Shown here: piece after piece, positions 1-5,992 of the stretch
Position numbering within the stretch: position 1 is the first letter of the stretch
Layout of the letters: every line of letters starts with the position of its first letter
Assembly (NCBI GenBank): GCA_028868895.1
Contig: JAGWTP010000037.1
Coordinates: forward strand, 1 to 35,822
Length of the DNA: 35,822 nucleotides
From: Burkholderiales bacterium
GTDB taxonomy: Bacteria > Pseudomonadota > Gammaproteobacteria > Burkholderiales > Burkholderiaceae_C
Direction of reading: 5' to 3'
Translations under genes and position numbers: made by a program
The notes under the pieces: model-generated
Databases searched by the model: none
Seen by the model: only the letters and a program-made list of their open reading frames with translations
What the model was told of the DNA's origin: nothing

Positions 1-2213
1 TCGTGCAGCCGCCGGCCGAGCTCGGTGCCCACGCGCAGCAGCCGCTCCTGGTAGGGCAGCTCGAAGCGCAGGCCGTGCTCGACCAGCGTGGGCAGCAGGT
101 ACCAGTCGCTGCGCGGGAACGGTCGGGTCGCCAGGCCGTGCTCCTTCCACCAATCGAGCCCGTGCGACTGCGCGCCGTCGGTCAGCTCGGCGCTCGCGGC
201 GCGGCACACGGCGTCCCAGATCTCGTCGCGGCTGTGGCTGCGCTGCGGGTCGAGCGAGAAGTCGCCGTGCGCGCCTTTCAGCGGCACGCCGCCGGCGCCC
301 TTGTTGATCGCGGCGACGTACTTCTCGGTCAGGCCGGCGCGGCGCGCCAGTTCGCTGGCGATGTCGGTGAAATCGCGCGCCTGCCCGCGCGTGGCCACCA
401 CCGGCTGGCGCAGCGCGTAGCCCTGGTGGTCCCAGAACTGCTCGACGTACTTGGTGCCGCCGATGCGGATGAGTTGCAGGCTCTCCAGGTCGGTCGCGTC
501 GGGCAGCAGCACGTCGGCGAAATGGTTGGTCTCGTCCAGCGTGTACGCGAACGCGACCACGAACGGGAAGCGCGCCATCTTCTCGCCCAGCGCCTGCGTG
601 TCCCAGAACGAGATCGCCGGGTTGGTGCGGTAGACGAACCACACGTCGGGCGGCGTCACGCGCGGCAGGCCCTTGGGCGTCTCGTCGAGGAACAGCCACG
701 AGAAGTGGGTCGGCCCGAGCGCCTGGCTCCACGGCCCGTCGGCGGCCAGCGGCACCATCGTGCGGTAGGCGTTGCGGATGTTCGGTGAGGCCGACCAGCG
801 CGCCTTGTCGGTCGGGTTGAGCGGGTAGTGCATGAAGCCGTCGGGCCCGGCCTTGACGCTGTCCAGCCGCTCGGCCAGCGGCCGGTTCAGCCGCACCGTG
901 GTGCCCAGCGTGCCGCCGGGCACCTCGAGCCCGCCCACCAGCGTGGCCAGCAGCGTGCGCGCCCAGCAGCACTCGTAGCCGCCCCAGCCGTTGTTGACGG
1001 TCTTGCCGAGCGTGACCGCGACCGGGCGGTACGGCAGCGTGAGGCCGTCGATCTCGATCGTCTCGCCGACGCAGGCGTGGTCGATGAACTCGTGGGCGAT
1101 GCGCCGCATGTGCTCGGCCGGCACGTCGCAGATCGGTGCCGCCCACTCGGGCGAATACGCGCGCATGTGCTCGACGAGCCGGCCGAAGGCGGTCGTGCCG
1201 GGGAGCCAGCCGTCGGCGAGCACCTCGTCGTCGGCGCCGACCTCGACCGCATCGACGCTGTAGCTGCCTTCGAGTGCCTCCTGCAACCCGGCGCTGTCGT
1301 GGACGCGGGCGCTGGCGCTCGCCAGGTCCCAGACCAGCGGCTTGCGGCTGGCGCGATCGCGCAGGTAGTAGCCGTGCGGCCCGACCAGGTAGGGCGAGGC
1401 GGTGCGCACCGCGAGGAACGGCAGGTCGAGCCGCTCGCGCGCCACCTCGTGCAGCAGCACGTGGATCAGCGCGTACAGGAACGCGGCGTCGGTCTTGGGC
1501 TTGATCGGCACCCACTGCGCCGAGCACGCGCCGGTCACCGACAGGTGCGGCTCGACCTGCACGCGCTTCATGCCGCGCACCCGCGCCCGCGCATGGCGCC
1601 AGATGCCGACCACGCCACCCGAAGCTTCGATGTTCGAGCCGCACGAGATCAGGTAGTTGCACAGCGGCGTGTCGGCCGAGACGATGAACGCGCGGTGCCA
1701 GAACTCGCCGTACAGGTGCTCGGAGTGGTAGCACTTGACGCCCTGGCCCGAGCCCAGCCCGAAGTCGATCGGCCCCCAGGCCGCCAAGAACGCCGGGAAG
1801 GTGCCCATGTACGACTGCGGCGTGCCGCCGCCGCCGAAGCTGGCGGCCACCCGCGGGTAGCCCGACGCGTCGGTCAGCCCCTGCGCGCGCGCCGCGCTCA
1901 GGCGTGCGCCGATGGTCTCGAAGGCCTCGTCCCACGAGATCGGCACGAAACCCGGGTCCTGGTCGCGCCCCTTGAGCGGGTTGGTGCGCTTCATCGGCGT
2001 CAGCACCCGGTTCGGGTTGTAGGTCTTTTGCACCAGCCCGAACGCCTTCACGCAGACCTTGCCGCCGCCGGGGTGCACCGCGGCGGCGCAGAAGTTCGGC
2101 TCGACCTCGGTGGCCACACCGTCGACCACCTTCACCGTCAGCAGGTCGGGCCCGGCCACGCACTGGTAGCAGTAGGTCGGCACGCGCTCGGCGCGCGCCG
2201 CGGTCTGGGTCAT
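1..2213 (-). CDS. Molybdopterin-dependent oxidoreductase (PadB-like), 3' part cut off by the window edge
   Basis: About 737 codons are visible from the ATG at 2213 to the left edge, with no stop, so the C-terminus is missing. It reads as a bis-MGD (DMSO reductase superfamily) catalytic subunit. After a short N-terminus comes CYQCVAGPDLL (Cys15, Cys18), then GGGKVCVKAFGL (Cys54), the usual N-terminal Fe-S region. The third ligand of the normal C-x2-C-x3-C pattern is replaced by Pro22. Cys161 in GQGVKCYHSEHLYGE is a candidate molybdenum ligand (inference). Later stretches such as GKTVNNGWGGYECCWAR and YTLDETNHFADVLLPDAT are typical of the family. From memory the N-terminus resembles phenylacetyl-CoA:acceptor oxidoreductase PadB-type subunits; the substrate is not established. 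There is no Tat signal, so it is probably cytoplasmic or acts with a partner subunit. The start overlaps the thioesterase stop by four bases (ATGA), implying translational coupling and an acyl-CoA-related substrate. Confidence 0.85.
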   Translation of the reverse strand, partial: MTQTAARAERVPTYCYQCVAGPDLLTVKVVDGVATEVEPNFCAAAVHPGGGKVCVKAFGLVQKTYNPNRVLTPMKRTNPLKGRDQDPGFVPISWDEAFETIGARLSAARAQGLTDASGYPRVAASFGGGGTPQSYMGTFPAFLAAWGPIDFGLGSGQGVKCYHSEHLYGEFWHRAFIVSADTPLCNYLISCGSNIEASGGVVGIWRHARARVRGMKRVQVEPHLSVTGACSAQWVPIKPKTDAAFLYALIHVLLHEVARERLDLPFLAVRTASPYLVGPHGYYLRDRASRKPLVWDLASASARVHDSAGLQEALEGSYSVDAVEVGADDEVLADGWLPGTTAFGRLVEHMRAYSPEWAAPICDVPAEHMRRIAHEFIDHACVGETIEIDGLTLPYRPVAVTLGKTVNNGWGGYECCWARTLLATLVGGLEVPGGTLGTTVRLNRPLAERLDSVKAGPDGFMHYPLNPTDKARWSASPNIRNAYRTMVPLAADGPWSQALGPTHFSWLFLDETPKGLPRVTPPDVWFVYRTNPAISFWDTQALGEKMARFPFVVAFAYTLDETNHFADVLLPDATDLESLQLIRIGGTKYVEQFWDHQGYALRQPVVATRGQARDFTDIASELARRAGLTEKYVAAINKGAGGVPLKGAHGDFSLDPQRSHSRDEIWDAVCRAASAELTDGAQSHGLDWWKEHGLATRPFPRSDWYLLPTLVEHGLRFELPYQERLLRVGTELGRRLH

Positions 2214-2617
2214 GCCAGCCCCGCCTTGCGCGCCTTGGCGGCCAACCGCGCCTCGGTGGTCTTGACGTCGACGACGAAGCGGACGTGCTTGCCGCGGCAG
2301 ATGGTGTCGACGCCGTCCGAGCCGCTGACGTCGAACGTGACCGCGCGCCCCTTGACCTCGGCGATGCGCACGCCGAGTTCGACCCGCATGCCCAGCAGCG
2401 TGGCGGCGAGGTGATCGATCTCGACCCGCGTGCCCACCGAGTCCTCGCCCGGATCGAGGTGCTCGAGCAGCAACTCGCGGCACGCGACCTCGATGTCGCG
2501 CACCAGCATCGGCGTGGCGTAGACGCGCGCGGCCTCGCCCATGAAGCCGATCGTGCGATCACGGTCGACCTCGACCGTGACCTGTCCGGCGAGGCCGGTC
2601 TGGAGGCTGCTCTTCAT
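2210..2617 (-). CDS. FlK-like hot-dog acyl-CoA thioesterase
   Basis: A 135-residue protein of the fluoroacetyl-CoA-thioesterase-like (FlK) hot-dog family, which hydrolyses short acyl-CoA thioesters. Family landmarks are VYATPMLVRDIEVACRELL (the Tyr-x-Thr-Pro element at the start of the hot-dog helix), then GTRVEIDHLAATLLGM, whose His is the expected catalytic histidine, and a closing KHVRFVVDV strand. I chose the ATG at 2617 because it follows a purine-rich AAAGG and gives the usual family length. An in-frame extension to 2710 is low in conserved features. It is first in a two-gene unit whose second gene is a molybdopterin oxidoreductase. A reasonable inference is that it releases the acid from the oxidised acyl-CoA product, or clears a dead-end thioester. 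The substrate is not determined by the sequence. Confidence 0.8.
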   Translation of the reverse strand: MKSSLQTGLAGQVTVEVDRDRTIGFMGEAARVYATPMLVRDIEVACRELLLEHLDPGEDSVGTRVEIDHLAATLLGMRVELGVRIAEVKGRAVTFDVSGSDGVDTICRGKHVRFVVDVKTTEARLAAKARKAGLA

Positions 2618-2663
2618 CGCGGGGCCTTTCTTGGGAGCCGGGCACGTTCGGGGTCGCGCAGGC

Positions 2664-2724
2664 CCGGGTGCGCCCGTTGCACCCGGCGATCGCGCCCATG
2701 CCCGATCCACCGGGTGCCACCCGG
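2664..2724. promoter_or_regulatory. Two related dyads in a divergent intergenic region (candidate operators)
   Basis: The region between the thioesterase (minus) and the GNAT gene (plus) holds two perfect inverted repeats built from the same half-site. CCGGGTGC (2664-2671) pairs with GCACCCGG (2679-2686). CCGGGTG (2710-2716) pairs with CACCCGG (2718-2724) around one central base. Repetition of one palindromic core between two divergent units suggests a regulator-binding array. No regulator is assigned; the Rrf2 protein at 3420 is the nearest candidate. Confidence 0.4.
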
Positions 2725-2810
2725 CCCCTACACTCCTGGGTGCTCGAACCGTTCACGGCGGCGACGCTGCGGCGCGCCGCCCTCGTGGCAGAAACGAAGC
2801 GTCCCGAACC

Positions 2811-2834
2811 TATAAACTCATTCTGGTACCGGAA
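2811..2834 (+). promoter_or_regulatory. Candidate -10 box and near-palindrome upstream of the GNAT gene
   Basis: TATAAA at 2811-2816 is the only AT-rich -10-like hexamer in this GC-rich intergenic region, but no convincing -35 lies 16-18 bases upstream. It is followed at once by TTCTGGTACCGGAA (2821-2834), a 14-base dyad centred on GGTACC with a single mismatched pair. A dyad just downstream of a -10 box is a typical place for a repressor or a redox/metal regulator. This is a positional inference only. Confidence 0.35.
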
Positions 2835-2876
2835 TACGACAATGTGTTTGATCCAAGTCATGAGGAGTACGCGCCT

Positions 2877-3386
2877 GTGACCGCCGCGCCCGCACGAACG
2901 AGACCCGACAAGGCCCGTGCCGGGGTTTCCCCGGATGGCGACACGGCGATCGTCGTCCGCGCGGTGCGGCGCTCCGACCTGGACCAGGTCATCGCGATCG
3001 ATGCGACCGTGACCGGCCTGGAGAAGCGCCGGTACTGGGCGTCGGTCTACCGGCGCTACGGCAGCGGGGAGCGCAGCGCGCAGCAGTTCCTGGTCGCGCT
3101 GGCGCAGGGCCGCGTCGTCGGCTTCGTCATCGGCGAGGTGCGCGACTGGGAGTTCGGTTCGCCGCCGTGCGGCTGGGTGTTCGCGATCGACGTGGACCCG
3201 CAGGTGCGCCTGGGTGGCGTGGGCACGCGGCTGCTCCAGGCCATCAGCGCCAGCTTCCGGCGCGCCGGCGTGCGCAAGCTGCGCACGATGCTGGCCCGCG
3301 ACAACACGCTGATCCTGTCGTTCTTCCGCAGCCAGGGCATGATGGCCGGGCCGCTGATTTCACTGGAGATGGACCTTGAAGCCTGA
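2877..3386 (+). CDS. GNAT-family N-acetyltransferase
   Basis: A 169-residue protein starting with GTG. The start is fixed by GAGGAG at 2862-2867, nine bases upstream; the same frame stays open further 5', but that part has no family features. The fold is GNAT: beta1-alpha1 (VVRAVRRSDLDQVIAID) near residues 24-40, a central GRVVGFVIGEV strand, then motif A FAIDVDPQVRLGGVGTRLL with the R-x-x-G-x-G pyrophosphate loop that binds acetyl-CoA. A C-terminal FFRSQGMM element closes it. The substrate (amine, peptide N-terminus or lysine side chain) cannot be read from the sequence. The Rrf2 regulator starts 33 bases downstream on the same strand, so they are probably co-transcribed. Lysine acetyltransferases of this type can modify acyl-CoA enzymes, which would fit the neighbours, but that is speculation. 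Confidence 0.8.
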   Translation: MTAAPARTRPDKARAGVSPDGDTAIVVRAVRRSDLDQVIAIDATVTGLEKRRYWASVYRRYGSGERSAQQFLVALAQGRVVGFVIGEVRDWEFGSPPCGWVFAIDVDPQVRLGGVGTRLLQAISASFRRAGVRKLRTMLARDNTLILSFFRSQGMMAGPLISLEMDLEA

Positions 3387-3419
3387 CGCGGCACACGGGC
3401 CGTCCGGCGCGGTGTCGCC

Positions 3420-3920
3420 ATGAGGCTGCAGAAGAACACCGCGCTCGCGCTGTACAGCGTGCTCGAGTCGGCCGGCGACCCGACGCGCCACATTGCGGCC
3501 GCGGAGATCGCCGCCAAGTACGGCGTGTCGTCGCACCACCTCGCCAAGGTGCTGGCCGAGCTGGCCCGCAGCGGCATCGTCGAGTCGGTGCGCGGTGCCG
3601 GGGGCGGCTACCGGTTCACCGGCAATGTGCGGCGCCTGACGCTGATGGACATCATCCAGATGTTCGAGGACTTCGCACCCCCCGCCACGCAGCGCGCCGG
3701 TGCCGACGCCATGACGCCGGTCGATCTGGCGCTGGGCACGGTGCTGTCCGAGATCGACGAGACCGCGAAGGCCACGTTCAGCTCGATCACGCTGGCCACG
3801 ATGCTGCGGCTGATCGAGCGCCAGCAGGCGAGTGGCGCGGTGCCCGGGCCGGTGCGCGCGCAAGCGCCCGCCGCCGCGCCGCGTGGCCAGCGCCCGGCGG
3901 CGCGCAAGCGCGCGGGTTGA
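3420..3920 (+). CDS. Rrf2-family transcriptional regulator lacking the Fe-S cysteines
   Basis: A 166-residue protein with the Rrf2 winged-helix layout. It has an N-terminal helix (MRLQKNTALALYSVLES), the recognition region AAEIAAKYGVSSHHLAKVLAEL at about residues 26-47, and the wing VRGAGGGYRFTG. IscR, NsrR and RirA hold an Fe-S cluster through three cysteines after the wing. This protein has no cysteine at all, so it should not sense through such a cluster. The C-terminal 30 residues are Ala/Pro/Arg-rich and basic, probably disordered. It sits between the GNAT and acyl-CoA dehydrogenase genes and is close to several palindromes (2664-2724, 2821-2834, 3930-3941) that could be its targets. The family call is firm; ligand and targets are unknown. 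Confidence 0.85.
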   Translation: MRLQKNTALALYSVLESAGDPTRHIAAAEIAAKYGVSSHHLAKVLAELARSGIVESVRGAGGGYRFTGNVRRLTLMDIIQMFEDFAPPATQRAGADAMTPVDLALGTVLSEIDETAKATFSSITLATMLRLIERQQASGAVPGPVRAQAPAAAPRGQRPAARKRAG

Positions 3921-3929
3921 CGCGCACGG

Positions 3930-3941
3930 GACAACGTTGTC
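3930..3941. promoter_or_regulatory. Perfect 12-base palindrome upstream of the acyl-CoA dehydrogenase
   Basis: GACAACGTTGTC is a perfect dyad located 10 bases after the Rrf2 stop and about 100 bases before the acyl-CoA dehydrogenase start. A TTGACG resembling a -35 hexamer lies at 3917-3922, although no good -10 follows. The position suits an operator for the dehydrogenase gene. It could also be chance in GC-rich DNA, but its AT-containing centre makes it stand out locally. Confidence 0.35.
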
Positions 3942-4041
3942 GCCGATCAAGGCGCAAAGTCGCCCGGTGGCGCAGGATCGGCCCGCGCGCCGAACGCGCC
4001 CAAACCCATCGCACACCGCCGCCGCGCACCGCACCCCCCTC

Positions 4042-5319
4042 ATGGACTTCGCCCACACCCCGCGCGTCGCGCAACTGCAGTTGCAGCTGCGCCGCTTCCT
4101 CGATGACCTGGTGCTGCCGGCCAACGCGCAGTGGCTGCGCTACGCCGCCGCCGGCGTCTACCCGCTCGACGTGATCGAGCCGCTGAAATCACAGGCGCGC
4201 GCGCTCGGCCTGTGGAACCTGTTCCTGCCGGGGCTGCGCGCGCACGAGCCGGGCACGCGACTCACCAACCTCGAATACGCGCCGCTGGCCGAGATCATGG
4301 GCCGCGTGGCGTGGTCGTCGGAGGTCTTCAACTGCAGCGCGCCCGACACCGGCAACATCGAGCTGCTGCACCGCTTCGCCACGCCCGAACAGGCCGGCGC
4401 GTGGCTCGAGCCGCTGCTGGAGGGCACAGTGCGCTCGTGCTTCGCGATGAGCGAGCCCGACGTGGCGTCGTCCGACCCGACCAACATCGCCACCCGCATC
4501 CGCCGCGACGGCGACCACTACGTCGTCAACGGCCGCAAGTGGTTCATCACCGGCGCGGCGCACCCCGAGTGCCGGCTCGCGGTCCTGATGGGTTGCAGCA
4601 ACGATGCGCCCGACGCGCCGGCCCATGCCCGCCACACGCTGCTGCTGGTACCGATGGACACGCCCGGCCTGAGCGTCGTGCGCAATGTGCCGGTGATGCA
4701 GCAGCAGGCCATTGACGGCCACTGCGAGCTGCTGTTTCGCGACGTGCGCGTTCCGGTGGGCAACCGGCTGGGCGACGAGGGCGCCGGCTTCGCGCTCGCG
4801 CAGGCGCGCCTGGGCCCCGGGCGCGTGCACCACTGCATGCGCAGCATCGGCCAGTGCGAGCTGGCGCTCGAACTGATGAGCGCGCGTGCGGTCGAGCGGC
4901 GCGCGTTCGGCAAGGTGCTCGGCGACTTTGCGAACGTGCAGGACTGGATCGCCCACAGCCGGGTCGAGATCGACCAGGCGCGCCTGCTCGTGCTGCACGC
5001 CGCGTGGCGCATGGACACGCAGGGGCTCGCGGCGGCGCGCGTCGACGTCGCCGCGATCAAGCTCGTCGCCGCGCAGCTGCAAACGCGTGTGCTCGACCGC
5101 GCGATGCAGGTCTTCGGCGCGATGGGCCTGACGCCCGACACGCCGCTCGCGCAGCTGTGGAGCTGGGGCCGCGCGCTGCGCTTTCTCGACGGCCCCGACG
5201 AGGTGCACCTGCGCACCGTGGCCCGCGCCGAGCTCGCCCGCGCCCGCGCCGAGGCCGGCTCGACCAGCCCGTACCTGCAACGCTGGATGCCGCCGCACCC
5301 GGGCGACCTGGGCGGCTGA
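4042..5319 (+). CDS. Acyl-CoA dehydrogenase, ACAD10/11-like
   Basis: A 425-residue flavoprotein of the acyl-CoA dehydrogenase superfamily, which oxidises an acyl-CoA to the 2,3-enoyl-CoA and passes electrons to ETF. The N-terminal helical domain covers roughly residues 1-130. The FAD-binding middle domain holds CFAMSEPDVASSDPTN and VVNGRKWFITGA. The C-terminal helical domain includes RRAFGKVLGDFANVQDWIA, AMQVFGAMGLTPDTPL and LRFLDGPDEVHLRTVARAEL. The DGPDEVH segment, in place of the YEGT-type motif of short-chain enzymes, points to the ACAD10/11 branch, where an acidic residue there is the catalytic base. The ATG at 4042 is chosen because domain homology begins immediately after it; no clear Shine-Dalgarno precedes it. 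It may be controlled separately from the Rrf2 gene, since a palindrome lies in the 121-base gap. Substrate unknown; the nearby acyl-CoA enzymes suggest a shared degradation route. Confidence 0.88.
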   Translation: MDFAHTPRVAQLQLQLRRFLDDLVLPANAQWLRYAAAGVYPLDVIEPLKSQARALGLWNLFLPGLRAHEPGTRLTNLEYAPLAEIMGRVAWSSEVFNCSAPDTGNIELLHRFATPEQAGAWLEPLLEGTVRSCFAMSEPDVASSDPTNIATRIRRDGDHYVVNGRKWFITGAAHPECRLAVLMGCSNDAPDAPAHARHTLLLVPMDTPGLSVVRNVPVMQQQAIDGHCELLFRDVRVPVGNRLGDEGAGFALAQARLGPGRVHHCMRSIGQCELALELMSARAVERRAFGKVLGDFANVQDWIAHSRVEIDQARLLVLHAAWRMDTQGLAAARVDVAAIKLVAAQLQTRVLDRAMQVFGAMGLTPDTPLAQLWSWGRALRFLDGPDEVHLRTVARAELARARAEAGSTSPYLQRWMPPHPGDLGG

Positions 5320-5389
5320 CCGGCTGATCGCGACCACGGCGGCCCGACCTCGCCTACAGTCGGCGGTTCATTCAACCCGGAGCACTCCC

Positions 5390-5782
5390 ATGCCGATTCG
5401 TACCGCGTCACTTTCCCATCAGCTCCAGAAGAACGGCGCGAGGCTGCACCTGGCCCGCGCGATCCGCGCCCATTCGAAAGGCGCGCAGCAGCCGCCTTCG
5501 GAGCAGGAGCAGGCGCTGCTCGACGAACGCCGGGCCTTGAAGGAAGCCCGAGCGGCGCGCCAGGCGCAGGCTCTGCAGCCCAAGGCCAAGGCCGTCAAGA
5601 TCGTGAAGGAGGCCAAGCCGCCGAAGGCACCGAAAGCGCCGAAGGCCGCCAAGGAACCCAAGCCCGCCAAGGCCGCCAAGTCGGCCAAGGACAACAAGCC
5701 GTCGCGCGCCGACAAGACGGCCCAGAAGGCCGAGAACCTCGAAGCCGCGAAGAAGGCCACGAAGAAGTCGGCCAAGACCTGA
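5390..5782 (+). CDS. Lys/Ala/Pro-rich basic protein (histone H1-like tail)
   Basis: A 130-residue protein of two unlike parts. Residues 1-65 are moderately charged and helical (SHQLQKNGARLHLARAIRAH, then a Glu/Arg/Ala helix). Residues 66-130 are a low-complexity run of Lys, Ala and Pro with repeats such as PKAPKAPKAAKEPKPAKAAK. Such tails occur in bacterial histone H1-like and AlgP-like DNA-binding proteins, so nucleoid binding is a reasonable guess, not a demonstrated role. A GGAG lies 7-10 bases before the ATG and supports the start. An intrinsic terminator follows at 5875-5903, so the gene is either monocistronic or the end of the acyl-CoA dehydrogenase transcript, which stops 70 bases upstream. 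No conserved enzymatic domain is visible. Confidence 0.75.
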   Translation: MPIRTASLSHQLQKNGARLHLARAIRAHSKGAQQPPSEQEQALLDERRALKEARAARQAQALQPKAKAVKIVKEAKPPKAPKAPKAAKEPKPAKAAKSAKDNKPSRADKTAQKAENLEAAKKATKKSAKT

Positions 5783-5874
5783 GGCCGCGGCGCCCTGCGG
5801 GCGTCGCGACCCGCGTTGCGGCCGTGCGTGTGCCGGCGCACAGACGGGCACCGAAGCGCGTGTCATGCTGCTCG

Positions 5875-5903
5875 GCTGCGCTTGTGAAGGCGCGGCTTTT
5901 TTT
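5875..5903 (+). terminator. Rho-independent terminator
   Basis: GCTGCGC (5875-5881) pairs with GCGCGGC (5890-5896) with one G-U pair around an 8-base loop, followed directly by seven T residues (5897-5903). It ends the transcript of the Lys-rich protein gene and separates it from the kinase gene. Confidence 0.8.
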
Positions 5904-5992
5904 CGCCTGCGAAGGTCGCACGCTTTGCGGGCGACCGGACCCGCGCAGCTCCCCCGCCCGGATCGTCGTACGCCTCTTCAGGGAGAACTGCC

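Noticed and set aside
828-2414. A 528-codon plus-strand frame opposite the molybdoenzyme
   Set aside because: Low-complexity Arg/Ala/Val translation with no family features; the minus strand carries the recognised gene.
2787-2800. GG and GC ten bases apart upstream of the GNAT gene, resembling a sigma54 promoter
   Set aside because: The -12 part is AAGC, not TTGC, and the -24 part is TGGCAG, so the match is weak and likely chance.
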